DNA from: Eucommia ulmoides
Lineage: Eukaryota > Streptophyta > Magnoliopsida > Garryales > Eucommiaceae
DNA length: 64,000 nt
Reading direction: 5' to 3'
Assembly: GCA_016647705.1 (NCBI GenBank)
Contig: CM028328.1
Span: 7,450,114-7,514,113 of the forward strand
Shown: positions 33,108 to 45,620 of the stretch, piece after piece
How positions within the stretch are numbered: position 1 is the first letter of the stretch
Layout of the letters: every line of letters begins with the position of its first letter
Program-made: the position numbers and the translations under genes
Notes under the pieces: generated by a model
Seen by the model: the letters and a program-made list of their open reading frames with translations, nothing else
Databases searched by the model: none
Told to the model about the DNA's origin: nothing

Positions 33108-34531
33108 CAATCTTGGCACAGATCGATCAACCGATTGAAGTAAGTTGGTTAACTGACTGCTTTAGTTAATAATTTGGCTGATTTGATCTCTTGGTAAAAA
33201 ACTATCCGTTTTTTATGATTCCATGAGAGAGATTTGGAGGATATATTTGAATGTATTTCAAATATGAATAACCTATTTAGTGATCTCTATTGATATGGTT
33301 CATATATTTTGAGATTCTCTTAATTTAAATGATTTAATACTTCGTATTCTTGTGGGGTTAAATTGGAAATAGTTTTATGGACTTAAATGTGATATTCAAA
33401 GAATAATTGAAAATAAAACATAACTAAATTGATAGGATATGTTATATGGGGTCATAGAGTGTCATTTAATGACATATCTTTGAAAAATTAGTTGTTGGAG
33501 GGCTAGTTGTAGGTCTATTAATAGAGACCTGCGAGAATTGAATTATGCACATTAAGAACATCAGTTTTGAACTTTTATAAGAGTGAGATTTTTGCTGAGA
33601 TTTCTACAAAAGATTTTATTCAAGTTTTTGATCTAAAGCGTTTGCTATTTGACATCACCGAATTGAGTTCCCATCGGGATATTATCATTGTATTCGGTGT
33701 TTTTTCAGTGACATTCATCTAAACTTTATTACTTGTTTTCTAAAGTTATATTTATATTGATATTGATTGCTTGGTTTAGAATTATTAGAAAATCGTTTTT
33801 GAACTTAAAAGTCTAAAAATCATTTTAAACGATTTTTGCCTAATTATCCGATTACGTGCTAAATTTGTGCTACCCACTTCATTTATTAATCAGATATTTA
33901 CCTCACATTGTATCTATCACATAGTAATTATTTCGAATATAATCGAGTATATTTGTATTAAGGTGGTAGAAATTCCTTGTGGGAAGAAACTTACATTTTT
34001 TATATTTGTGAATTTGAGAAGATTAGACATGTTTGAGACGGTGTCTAGTCAGGATAGCTCGATTTCGATATTTTTCTTGTGAAAAAATATTAGGGTTTGA
34101 TTTTTGTTCTATTAAAAATGTTAGATTATTCTTTTTTCTTGAAAAGAACTAGATTTTGATTCAGCCTGTAATTGTATTAAAGAGTGAATTGTAAAGGTTC
34201 ATTCTAACCTTGTGAAAAGGATAAGTAAGAGAGTGCTAGGTTGATTCTTAGTCTATGAAAAGAATTAGAGTATTATAAAAGTTGATTCTGAGCCTGTGAA
34301 AAGAATCGAGAATTATAACGGTTTGGTTCCTACCTGATAAAAGAATCAAAGGGTTTAGAGGATTGCAAATCTCCGTGGAGCTCAGGGGATTGAACGTAGG
34401 CAAGAGTAGCTTGCCAAACCAAGATAAATTCTTGTGTAATGCATTATTTTATTTCATATATTGTGTTTGGGTGCGCACTTAGTATAAAACACATTTTCGC
34501 TGCGTAATAAGATAATAATTGATTTAGGGAT

Positions 34532-37461
34532 TGTTGGCTAATGAGATATCCAAGAGGGGAGGTGAATTAGGTAGTTATAAAAATTTAAACAAATAAATAT
34601 TTAATACTAAATAATTAATTTTTTCTAAATCAATTATTATATTTATTACGCAACGAATAAGTGTTTAACCAAGTACACACCCAAACAAAATATAATGAAA
34701 ATGAAGAATGCAACATAACAAGATATATCATAATTCAACAAACTAACTTTGCCTAATCCAGTCTCCCGAGCTCTATGGAGATTCGTAACCTCTAAACCCC
34801 TAATTCCTTTATCAGGTAGGAACCAAACCCTTACAACGATTTTTTTACCAAGCTCAGAATCAACCTTTAAAATTTTTCTTTTTCTAGACTAAGGAAGAAC
34901 CTTATCCTTTACCAAGTATTCTTTTCACAGGTAAGGATGTAATATTCACAATACACTCAATTCAATTCAGGGAAAATTAAGATCTAGTTCTTTTCAAAGA
35001 AAAAGAATAATCTAACCTTTTTATATGTGGAACAAAGATCAAACATTAATTTTGTTCACAGGAAAAAGATCAAAACTTAACTACCCTCATTAGACACCAG
35101 TCGTGTCTAATCCGCTCAAACTTACAAATACAGAAAAATATGAGTTTCTTCCCACAAAGAACTTTTACTACGTCAATATAGATATACTCGATTAATGTCC
35201 CAAAATTTATTACGTGATAGATTATGAGACAAATTAATATCTGATTAATAAACAAGTGTGGGTAGCACAAATTAAAGAACATAGTTAGATAATCACACAA
35301 AGTTGTTTTAAATTTTTTTTTTCCAGGCTTTTAACTTTGAAATGATTTTCTAACGATCTTACAACTAAGCAAATAATAATAATATGAAATCAAAATTAAG
35401 AATAATAACTTGGAAAGATCTTACCGGGAAAACACCGAAGAATAAAAATAGAATCGTAAGATAGCACAAGTCGGTAACGCCAAATCAATCAACGTTTTAG
35501 ATCAAGAACTTAGCACAAAATCTCTTTCAAAAATCTCAGCAGAATAATAACTCTTAGAAAAGCATAGGAATTAATGTTCTTGATGATGTTCATCTCAACC
35601 CGCATGTCTAAATATATAGTCCAATATGAAGCCCTCCGATGACTACTTTTCAAAAGATATGTTTCTAAAAGATACTTTTAGACCTCATATAACATGATTA
35701 TTCAATTCTGGGATAATTCCCTTTAAAGTATCTTTTAAAACTCTCAAATAAGTCCATCAAATATTTCTCAATCAACAATCATAAAAACAAGAAATATTTA
35801 ACTACTTAAATTAATAGAATCTTGAATTATGTGGACCAAATCAATAGGGATATAAAATATATGTACTATATCTTTAATAAGATCAGATCCCCCAAATCTC
35901 TCCCTTGGAATCATAAAAAACAGCTAATTTTTTACCAAGAGACTAAGGCCCCGTTTGGTAACCATTTCCATTCTAGAAATTCCCATCCCATTCCCAGATT
36001 TTTGGGAATTCTGTTTGGAAATAGCGTTTGGTAATTTTTGTTTCCGTTTCCATTTCATTCCCATTTGAGAATTGTACCCACTTTTTTTCTTAAGAAATCA
36101 GAAACAAAAAAAAAAAATTGTTTCTCATTTTTCCCATTTCATTTCCAAAACATACGTCACTGTTTACCCGCCGGCAACCACCGTCTGCCGTCGTCTGCAG
36201 CCCCCGGCCATCTCCGGCAACCGTCGCCGGCCGTCGCCCGCCGGCTATCTCCGGCAACCGTCGCCGGTCACCGTTTAGCCGAAATTTTTTTGACCACTGT
36301 CACCCACCCGCCCCCGCTGTCTGACTATTGCTGGCGCCGGCGCCATTGTCTTCTGGCCGTCGCCGTCATCGGAGTCACTGCCGTCCGGCCATCGCCGTCG
36401 CTGGAGTCATCGTCACCGGAGTCACTGCCGTCAGGCCAAAATAGAAAAGAAAAAAAAAAGAAATTTTTTTTAGGATAAAATCGTTACCAAACACAATTCT
36501 CTTCCCAAAAAAAAATAAAAAAATTATCGTTACCAAATGCGATTCTACTCCCAAGAAGAAAACAAAATTCACATCCCATCCTATCCCACTACTGGAATGG
36601 AAACATAAACGGTTACCAAACGCCACCTAAGTTTCTCAAAATCTCAACCGAAATAGTTGGTTGACCGATTCCTAGCAGTCAATTGACCGATTAATACATC
36701 TTTGAAACCATGCCAAACCAAAAATGCTAGTTGGTTGACCGATACCCCTCCGGTCGGTTGACCGATTGATGTAGAAAGTTTCCCTGCCAAACCTTTAACT
36801 CAGTGGGTTGATCGATTGTTTCAGAGACTTCACCTTCCAAATCCATAAGCCCATTCGGTTAACCCATTGCCTTTGTCGGTTGACCGATTGATGCAGGGAC
36901 TACTCATTTTGCTCCAAAAACCTCACTGTTTTAAATGGTTGACCGATCCCTTCTGATCGATTGACCGATTGATGCTGGGTAGTTATTTCCTTCACTAATT
37001 CTGCTCTAAAATCCACTATTTGATTCAGTTAACTGATTACTTTTCTCAGTTGACTGAATTGACCCTAAACTTCAATTATTTATACTTTAATCCTTATTTT
37101 CAATTAGGTCAATTTTCATTTTCAATTTCACGTAAGGAGCAAATATTAAATCAATAATTAAGATCCTAAATTCTATCATATCAACATACAAAAAGATAAC
37201 TCATTTAATAGTGTCGTGTGTGATCCTAATTTAGGTTGTATTAAGAATATAAATGTATAGAGTTGTTTTCACCTAATTTCTTCAAGGTCTTCACAGTTCT
37301 TCATTTCTTCAATGCGTCCATCTTTGCACTCTTAACATTTTCTTCATGAGGTCTTCAACACAATCAACAATATGAAACTCTTTTATGAAATACTCAACAA
37401 ACACATTAGTTTCATAAAAAATATCAACTTTTAATTGTTTATTAAAACTTAGGGATCAACA
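34532..37461 (-). mobile_element. Apparent solo LTR C, inverted, nested in A
   Basis: On the minus strand it runs from TGTTGATCCCTAAGTTTTAA (37461 downward) to TAGCCAACA. An exact 5-bp target duplication GGGAT (34527-34531 and 37462-37466) proves insertion into A. Without the Harbinger MITE at 35947-36627 it measures about 2.25 kb, like A and B. It carries the same GGTTGACCGAT words (36655-36975). Confidence 0.82.
35947..36627. mobile_element. PIF/Harbinger-like MITE, copy 2 (reverse orientation)
   Basis: Termini ggccccgtttggtaacc and, inverted, ggtggcgtttggtaacc; TAA on both sides (35944-35946 and 36628-36630). The order of GC core and arms is reversed relative to copies 1 and 3. It sits inside solo LTR C, so it is the youngest layer of this nest. 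Confidence 0.8.
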
Positions 37462-37619
37462 GGGATATTGATTGTTTGTGTTTAAATGACTTAATTTTTT
37501 AATGTAATAACTACTGAATTTACCCCCTCTTGAGTAGCTCTTTGGGTCAACACACATTTTTTTTTGTGTGTGTGAAAGAGAGTAAGAGCTCAAAAGAAGA
37601 TAGGGAACTAGTAAGAGTG

Positions 37620-37894
37620 GTAGTTGAATCGGACTCCTAGGAAGCCGTTTCCCTTATTCTGGGGGAATGCTCGGACTCTCATAGATTAATGCCTTGGGTG
37701 TGGATTGTAGAAGATTTTTGAAAATTAACAACTACATACTCCAATTCAGGCCAAAGGAAGAGAACTTTTGCGCGGATCATTTAGCCAAGAAGGGTACTCA
37801 AGAGGGAGTTGAATTGAAGATATTGGAATCCCCTCCGGAAGACATGACGCTTATGGTGCCCTCCGGAAGACATGATGGTTATGGTGCTAGCTGA
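37620..37894 (+). pseudogene. RNase H fragment of a LINE-type (non-LTR) retroelement or RVT_3 protein
   Basis: Starting near 37620, the frame reads VESDS, a stop, then EAVSLILGECSDSHRLMPW. After a frame change near 37725 it continues LQFRPKEENFCADHLAKKGT. The pattern of a D-containing VESDS strand followed by FRPKEEN..ADHLAKKG is the C-terminal half of the RNase H domain found in plant LINEs and related proteins. One stop and one frameshift make it a remnant. Confidence 0.65.
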
Positions 37895-37948
37895 TATGGA
37901 GGAAGGAGCCTTCATGGTTTGCCTTCGTTAGTTTTGTCTGTTTCTTAT

Positions 37949-37983
37949 GTAAAAAAAAAAAAAAAAAAAAAAACAAAAAAAAA
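37949..37983. repeat. A-rich tract, possible LINE tail
   Basis: Some 30 A residues with one C interruption lie 55-90 bp downstream of the RNase H remnant, in the position expected for the poly(A) end of a non-LTR element. Confidence 0.45.
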
Positions 37984-38287
37984 GGGAAATCCAGAATTGA
38001 CAAAAACTCAACAAATATATGCCAATAACGGGCATGAATGTTAAAGTTAACACTTTGAAGGTATAAATTGTCAAATATTATGAATATTGAGGTTAAAAAG
38101 TGTAATTTACGTAAGGTCGAGGTCCCAAATTTCGTCAATCGTCCCCATACCTTCGGCTCCTTAAACCCCAGTTCGTAAACCCCAGCCTCTCTCTACTCTC
38201 TAGTAGCCGATGGCATCCATAAAATCCTTCTCGGAATTCTGAACTTCAATTCGATTCTCCGGCGGAGAACTACCGGCGATTGATAAA

Positions 38288-41022
38288 ATGGTTTGCCTCA
38301 GAATCCTCCGTCCCCGCCATTTATACACCCTCCTCGATCTCCAAAACCCTACACTCAAACCCCTCGCCACAAATGATTTCCTCTCTCTAAATTACCAAAG
38401 AACTTCGTTGTTTTCTTCAATTTTTCGTAGACCATTTTCGCTTTCGCCTCAATCTGAACACGAAATCGACACCGAACAGATTGTTTCAGACAACGTAAAC
38501 GAAAAGAGCGATAAGCCAAGGAAGCCATTGGACGTTTTCTTCAAGGAGGCGGTTGGGTTATCTCAAAAGCTCGAATCCAGCGACGTGGATGAAGAAGAAG
38601 AAACCGATAACAGAACCTGGGAATTGAAGAAGAATTTGATGAAATTAGAGGAGCAAGTGAGGAAATTCGGAGATAATGGTCTGAAAACGACAGAGAATTC
38701 GAAGGTAAAACCTAAGATTGAAAGTAATCCTAAGAGCTTGTATGGATTGTTTGCGAGTAAAACCAGAAGAGATAGTGAAAAAATTGGTCCGTCCAGATCA
38801 AAGAGAGTGGAAAATCCGACGGTATACAAGGTGCTTTCGTCGGATATGGTTGTGTTCGTGAATCATTTGTACAGAGAAGGGTACTTCAGACATGCAAATT
38901 TCTTGCCTGAAAACAGGTTTGATGTCACCTGTTTCGAGAACAGCTATGGCCGTGATTTTGTAAAATTTGCAGCAGAGAAGTTTGGAGAAGATAACCAGGA
39001 AATCGCAAAGTAAGAAATATACACATTTCTTGTGATAATTCTTTTTTTAGGGGTTTAAACACTGCACAAACTTAAAATTTTTTCCCATTCAGTCTACTCG
39101 CTATTTTTTAATAAATTTATATTGGACTTTTTCTATGTAAAAAATTGTAAGACTTCAGACTTTAGACAGAATTAAATTATTTTACTGACTGGTTTGGATG
39201 AATGGTGAATTGCAAAATTTGAGTCACGGTGAAAAAAAATCCTTTTTATAGTCCAATTATAAGCATTTCTTGATGAACTTTTTGTGATATTCCTATGTTC
39301 TTAAAAACTTCCCAAATTCGATATTTTAATCATGATTTTAAGGGCCTGTTTGGTTGTTCTTCAATTTGCAAATTGGACGGTTCTATAGTTCGTTAGTGTA
39401 TGAATTATTATGGTTTGATATTTGTTTGTAAAATTTAGGAATACTCGAGTTAACTAGTTAAACCCTTAGGGAATCTAGTTTAAATCTTTTTTTTTTTTTT
39501 TTTGTGCGCTCTCAATTGTAGCAAAATATAGCTAAAATCTTAACTAAACTATAACGGTTGTAAATTTAATTAAATGATATGCGAATGGAGAGATAAACAA
39601 AGGGTCCGTTTGGCTATCTTTCGATTCACAAATTAGACTACTTTTTCGGTTATTTGGTTTAAGAATTGTTGTGGTTTAGGTTTTGACTATAAAAATTAAA
39701 AATAGTTAAAAATAGCTAGATGATCATTTTGGTTCTAGTTTTGATGTTATTTCTTGTGTAATTGGAGTAAAATATAGCTAAACTAAACAAATGTATGTCT
39801 CTTTGTTCAAAGAAACATTATATAGAGTTGATTATATTATTAAAAGGGGAGCCCAGTGCACAAGGCTCTCGCCATTGCTGGGTCTGGGGAGCATTAGGTG
39901 TACGCAGTCTTATCTTTGTATACCGAGAGGTTATTTCCAAGATTTGAATCTGTGACCTCTAGGTCATGCAAGCTTACCATTGTAACCAAGGTTCACCATC
40001 AAAAATAAAATAAGTCATAAACTAGGATGATTTAGACAAGCAAACAGGCCGTTGTGTGTCGAATCTTTGAAGTTGTTCATTGTTTAGCTTCCTGACTTTG
40101 ATTTTTGGTCTTCAGATGGTTATCAGGAAGTGACTTGAAAAAGGTTGCCGTCTTTGGATGCCCTTCACTTGCTAGGAAAACCGTATTTTCGGCAAAAAGA
40201 TTGCGAAATTTTTTCAGAATTCAGGAAGACACCGTAAGTTTTTTTTCCCCCAATGAAGTATTTCCTTTTGTTTGGTGTTTCTGTTCCTGTTCTGAATGAA
40301 ATTGTGACGAAGAAATCTGGGAACAAAAATAAGTTGTTTCTGTTCTGTTCTCTGAAATTTGTTCCTAAAAAATCTGGGAAGAGAACAAAAATAATTCTTT
40401 TTTTGGTCTGTATTTCTGTTATTATTCCAAGTTTGTTGGGGAACATGAAAATAATGAAAACACTAAGGTGGCCCATTTGGTCGTCTTAATTATCCCACTT
40501 TATAAACAAAATAATCTATTTCTATTCTGTTCCCGAATTTTCGAAACATATTATTGGGAACATAACAGAACCGTTCCTTGCTTTGTGTCTTCTATCTAAG
40601 TTTTTCCTGAATAAAAACACAAATATGGGAATAGAAACACTAATCAAATGCCAAACTGCCACCATAATTCTATAACATTGACGTTTTCGTTCCCAGAAAA
40701 CTGGAACAGAAACAGAAACATGGGAACAAAAATAAAAATCATCAGTTTTAACATTTTTTTGGAGAACAGAAACATAATTTCTCGTGTGATTTTTCAACTT
40801 CAGGTTTGCAGAAAGTGCGTGTTGAGAGAATCCTGCAATTTTGTGAACCAAAATGTGTGGAAAACCGATCAAAATAACTTGAATTTGGGGGTTGTGATGA
40901 GAGTGATCATTCTTTATGCTCTCGATTCGGTTCATCCACAGCTGGTTGTTCCCGACGAAATCAAGAACTCAGTTAGCCGGTTGCTCAAAGAGGTCCTTAA
41001 TCTCAGTCAAACCGTTTCTTGA
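38288..41022 (+). CDS. VAR3/OZ1-like organellar protein lacking RanBP2 zinc fingers
   Basis: Exons 38288-39009, 40116-40233 and 40804-41022 join in frame to 1059 bp (352 aa); both introns are GT-AG. Residues 1-55 are basic and Ser/Leu-rich with few acidic residues (RRPFSLSPQ at the end), a likely mitochondrial or plastid transit peptide. A charged, helical middle (about 85-135) is followed by the conserved part: FVNHLYREGYF, FAAEKFGEDNQEIAKWLSGS, VFGCPSLARKTVFSAKRLRN, then VCRKCVLRESCNF. This succession resembles the N-terminal region of plant RanBP2-type zinc-finger proteins such as VAR3/OZ1, some of which act in organelle RNA editing. The Cys spacing CxxCx5C (282, 285, 291) may bind a metal. 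No RanBP2 fingers follow; the frame ends normally at residue 352. A function in organelle RNA work is inference. An Au SINE sits in intron 1. Confidence 0.8.
39843..39998 (-). mobile_element. Au-type SINE in the OZ-like gene
   Basis: Reads aaaggggagcccagtgcaca, then ggtctggggagcat, gtgtacgcagtcttat and tctgtgacctctaggtcatg on the plus strand, the reverse complement of the Au SINE. It lies in intron 1, opposite to the gene. Confidence 0.75.
40253..40800. repeat. Dispersed gttccc/gggaac repeat in intron 2
   Basis: Multiple words such as ctgggaacaaaaataagttg, ttgttcctaaaaaatctggg and gttcccagaaaactggaaca fill almost all of intron 2. The same mixture is found in GGH introns (about 20553-20700, 21706-21830, 24870-25185). 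Confidence 0.5.
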
Positions 41023-41220
41023 TTCTGATTAAAATTATGCCAAAAATTCCAGAAACAAATTTTGATGGCTGATTATGAGAATGGAGCGTTCATCGATGTT
41101 CAGGCAAGTTATGACATGTTTTTTAAAGGAAGTATTTGTTTAATTTTTAGAAACATGCATAGTATATGATATTTTTGAAAAAAAAAAAGGTATTCTTGAT
41201 AAAAAAAAAAAATTTGGATG

Positions 41221-41665
41221 TTTCGGTGGTAGGTTGTTTATTTTACCCTTAATTTAAAAAAAGTCTCGTAAGCAATTAAAATTTATATTTTAGTCCTGTG
41301 CATTAAAAAAAGGCGGAAGGCCCAAATACATGCACCTATAATCTCACAGTTATATATAACTAATTCGTGTGTAAAATATTTGTTATATGTAACAAATGTT
41401 ACACAAGTACATGTAATTTGTAAGTTACATGTATTTATAATTACATGTAATTAATATTACACATGTACATGTAACTAATATTAGTTACGTGTATATGAAT
41501 GAGGGTAACTAATATTACCCTCCACATGCAATGCAAGAGCATATACGGGATTAATACAGAACCAAAAATTAGTTTAAGGGATTAAATTAAAATTTATCTT
41601 TTTAAGGGGAATAATAACATATTATACCTGTTATTTGAGACTAATCAACAAATATTCTTTTTATT
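41221..41665. mobile_element. MITE-like repeat, copy 1
   Basis: Shares ordered blocks with 54553-54866 and 55335-55425: ttattttacccttaattt, gtgtaaaatatttgttatat, acacaagtacatgtaa, the dense acatgtaattaatattac core, and ttatttgagactaatcaaca at the end. The core contains many overlapping TACATGTA palindromes. No coding. Confidence 0.6.
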
Positions 41666-43640
41666 TTTGGAGGGACTTGAATAATTTAATTAGTTGATAT
41701 TAACTTAAATTTGTACAGGGGATGAATGTAAGTGGGTAAGAATTAAAGAAATAAAGGGATAATTACATTTGCCCCCTTCTACTTTACACTTGTTTCATTT
41801 CCCCCCGTACTTTTAAAATCTAAGCTTTACCACCTCCTACTTATAATAAATTGGAAAACTAAGGTGTTTTTTTTTTTTGGGTTTAAATTAACCTAATATG
41901 CTAAAAAAATTGGTGAAATTAAATTTTTAATCTAAATATTACATGGGGACAAAATTACCAACTATTTTAAATATTTTATTTTAATTTGCCTTTATTAGAA
42001 AAGAAAAATAGAAGTAGAAAGTGAGAGAGCTAAAGAGAAAAAAAAAGTTCTTTCTTTAATGTCCTTTAAATATTAATTTTAAATTAAAAAAAAATTAAGT
42101 CATTTTTTGTTTTTGAATAAAATGGGAGTTTTTCCCGGTAGTCAAGTATAGAAGGGGATGATGACTTAAATAGCGTCATTTATCTAAATCCGTTTAAGCC
42201 ATATTGATCGATCAAGAGTCATCTCATCAATCAAGTTTAATACCATCAAATCAATTATAATAGTTTTGTCTCAAGTCTTCTTAGACATACTTCTCTTTCT
42301 TGTAGTCTCCACACTTAAACTAAATCACGTGTTTCACGATGGTGTTTCTATGGATTTTCTATATAGATGTTCAAACTATCTTAAACGTTTTTTCTTCGAT
42401 GGGTCTTATTCTTGAATTCATTCTAATAATTTTGTTCTAAAATCAGATTTATTGTCTAAAATAAGTTTGTGTGAAACCAGATTATTTTATGAAAAAAAAT
42501 ACAAAGTAGGAGTTGAAAAAGTAAGAGCATTATCATTCATACTTTTGTTTCTTTACAGCTGCATTTAGCAACTGTTGATAATGGAATTGAAAGAACATAT
42601 GCTAATTAATACCTTTTTGTGGGGGGTCATGGATAACAATTAGTGACCTTGATTTTTTTTTCTATACCATAATTTTAATTTTGTTGAAAAAATAGTAATT
42701 ATGAAAAAAACCAAAAACATTGTATTTTTTTTTTTTATCACAATAAAAATTAATTACACTCTCATTTTTTCCATAACAAGAAAGGGATGAATGATTTGGT
42801 TTATGTTTGATAACCAATTAAATTATAAATTATAAGTGATGAATATATTAAGTATTTAATTTTTTAATAATTTTAACGTCAAAAACATTAATTTTGTACA
42901 AATTTTTATTTTTAAAATAATTTTTGCAACTTTATTTTTCTAAAATATTATCTCTACAATTTTATTTTTTTCTAATTTAATATTTTCTCTATCTATAATT
43001 TTTTGTATATAACATTTTTGAAGAGATTTTACAGTATTAGTGTAAAATGTTAATTGTGATAATTAGATATTTTATGATATTAAATAATAAGTGATAAAAA
43101 ATTAAGTGAATCTCACGTCACTTAAAAGTTTGAACAATTTTTGAAGTGATATTTTTTTTTTAAGGGATTGTTTAATTTTGTTATCAAACGCATTTAATTT
43201 GATAATTATTTAATGTATTTAGTTTTAAGTAATTAATCGCGACAAACGGGATTCTAATCTGTAGTTATTTTTTCAGTACAGAAATAATGGTAGATTGATG
43301 ATAGTCATATTATATTTTAATTTTATATTATGGTATAAGAGGGAGGACAATGAATTTTATTGTGACATGAAAAGAGAGAAAATTTAATTGAGGGTTGTGT
43401 TTATCATGAAAAACTATACATTTAGTTCATGTTTTTTGGTTTTAGATAAATAATAATAATTATATTTAATGTATGAGGTTTGGGACTTTAAAAAAAATAT
43501 TTGTAATTGGGTCAAATCACTTTATTTTTTTATTTTTTTCTGACCTAGGCGCAAAGTTGGACCAATAATTAAGATGGGCCCAATACTTCCATTGACTGTC
43601 TTGCCCAATTTCCTAAAAAAACTACAAATAGGCCCCATTT
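41666..43640. other. AT-rich intergenic DNA
   Basis: No gene seen. 41765-42160 has arms like the MITE in GGH intron 8 (tgcccccttctactttacac near 41770, and inverted tatagaaggggatgatgact near 42148). The rest is AT-rich with several long T or A runs. Confidence 0.4.
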
Positions 43641-43707
43641 CTTATTGTGTTCTCTTTTATCTCAATCCATAAACAAATAGAAATCAAATCAATATTTATA
43701 TATATAT

Positions 43708-44170
43708 ATATATTCGTGTTTTTGGTACGAGAACATGGATTGAAAAACGGAAACTATATGTATGTGTGTGTGTATATATGTATACACACATGTATTCGTG
43801 TTTTTGGTATGAGAACACGGATAGGAAAACAAAAAAAAACTTTCTATGGGAACATCAATTTATTCAAATATATAGAAATCAAATCAATATATATACATAT
43901 ATATGTATTCGTGAACATGGATATATATGTATGTATTCGTGTTTTTGGTATGAGAACATGGATAGTAAGACAGAAACTATATATATAGTAAGACGGAAAC
44001 TATATATATGTGTGTGTGTGTGTGTATAAGTATTTATGTATTCGTGTTTTTGGTATGAGAACATTGATAGAAAAACGGAAAAAAACATGTATCTTTCTAT
44101 GAGGAAGTTATTTTTTGTCAAATCTATTAATAGGTATGAGATCACTGATAGGAAAACAGAAAAAAAAATA
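43708..44170. repeat. Minisatellite of variable 60-110-bp units
   Basis: The phrase tattcgtgtttttggtatga then gaacatggat(a/t)g recurs at about 43712, 43794, 43936 and 44039, with partial copies at 43907 and 44131, separated by TA/TG dinucleotide runs and aaaacggaaactatatat. Frames here (up to 113 codons) are by-products of the repeat. Confidence 0.7.
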
Positions 44171-44454
44171 TATATCTTTATATGAGGACTTTATTTTTTG
44201 TTAAATCTCTTAATAGAAATTCAAAATATTAAAGACTTGATTGAAGCACGTGCAAATTTCATAGATGGATTAATAAGAAATTAGCATCGGGTGCAAATTG
44301 AAATTATTTTAGAATTATAGGGATTTGATATAAAAATGAATTAAGACAACAAACACAATTGGGATTATTTTTAAAATATTGGGGTAAATAGTGTAATTAT
44401 TAGTGGGTCCTGTCTGCCCACTTTTTTTTCCCTATAGAACCACAAGGGGGTCAC

Positions 44455-44612
44455 GTGAGACCGAGTGGTTAGATCACTCGTCCTCACGTGCTTCCCCACG
44501 CCGATCGCCACGGCGGAGTGAGCCGTAAATCATAGCGCGCCGTCCTCGGCACGTGCCATTTTTTTTAAAAAAAAGAGACGGTTTCGAATCCATGCTGCAG
44601 GTAATTGACACG
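44455..44612 (+). mobile_element. Possible tRNA-derived SINE or its remnant
   Basis: gaccgagtggttagatcactcg (A-box-like, near 44460-44481) and ggtttcgaatccatgctgca (B-box-like, near 44580-44599) occur in the right order but some 110 bp apart, too far for a normal tRNA gene. No cloverleaf can be drawn between them. Confidence 0.3.
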
Positions 44613-45089
44613 TGCCAGAAAGACGTCATGCTGCCGTCATCTACTCACGCGTTCCTCATGTGGTCCCTATATCCCTACTTTCCAAACTACCCTTTATTAC
44701 CCTAACATTACTGCATAGTTTATTTATTTTTTTGTTTAAAGAATCCTATGCTGTGGAATTTGTGTTTATGAAATTTCTTTTAAATAATAGAAATAACTAA
44801 TTAGTCTATTCTCCGAGGCTAAATATTTTAATTAATTAATTATTTATTTTCAGTAAAAATTGCTACTTAATTTAGGCTTTTACTATGGAAATATGAAAGG
44901 TAATTTAAGTGGAAATTTATTAGGGTAATTAATTTTTTAGTAGAGAGACCAATAGAAAAAAAAGACCCTCTGACATGAACAATTAAGTTTTCAGACTCCA
45001 ATAAATTTTTAGAAAAAAGTCCTTTATTATGACCCTCCATGTTAACATTTATTTACAAGTCTGTTATTTTGTCATTATGCAACAAGACA

Positions 45090-45620
45090 AATTTGAACAA
45101 TAAAGGATGTTAACGTTAACGTAACTTGTTCAAGTAAATACCACTTATCTATATTACAATATTACATTAGGATTGACGTTAACGTTGTTAAATCTATTTT
45201 TTTTTTGTTAACGCATCATCTTCCAATCTGTCTGTTTGTGCATTACATTAACGTTAACTCATTTTATCACTAGACGTATTGTATATTTTTTCTCTTGAAT
45301 ATTTATCATATTTTTTATGTGTGTTAACGTTAATGCATTTTTTTTTTGTATTTCATATTATCGTCTTTTTCATTATTTGTTTTGTGTGCGTTAATGTTAG
45401 TTGCATTAATGTTAATGCAAATACAATCCAACACATTAATTTAATTGCGTTAACGTTAACGCGATTACAACCAAACACTTTTAATTTTATTGCGTTAATG
45501 TTAACACAATTACAATCTAGCACACTTAACTTAATTGTGTTAACGTTAATTGCTACAAACCCAATACATTTAGTTGTGTTAACGTTCAACACATTTAGTT
45601 GTGTTAACGCTCAACTTTAG
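45090..45620. repeat. Array rich in GTTAACGTTAAC palindromes
   Basis: About 15 copies of GTTAACG or near variants. From about 45400 they are ordered as units of some 46 bp: gcgttaacgttaacgcgatt followed by acaaccaaacactttt, then gcgttaatgttaacacaatt and gtgttaacgttaattgctac. The rest of the array is less regular. The same motif is scattered in the copia leader at 61130-62460. Confidence 0.75.

Larger units (their letters stand above)
29976..37552 (+). mobile_element. Apparent solo LTR A, split by two relatives of itself
   Basis: It begins TGTTGAATCTAAGGTTTTGA and ends GGGTCAACA. Its own sequence is 29976-30690, 33108-34531 and 37467-37552, about 2.2 kb in total, and no gag or pol lies inside. 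The start matches the starts of copies B (30691) and C (reverse, 37461), and its end (ccccctcttgagtagctc) matches the end of B (cctcttgggtagctcag). A flanking target duplication was not found (gaatt versus cacat). Solo LTRs arise when the two LTRs of an element recombine. Confidence 0.7.

Noticed and set aside
43647..44145. Frames of 87-113 codons with repeated VFGMRT
   Set aside because: They are by-products of the minisatellite, repeating with its unit on both strands.
44455..44612. A tRNA gene
   Set aside because: A-box-like and B-box-like words are present, but they are about 110 bp apart and no acceptor stem or cloverleaf can be drawn. Kept only as a possible SINE.
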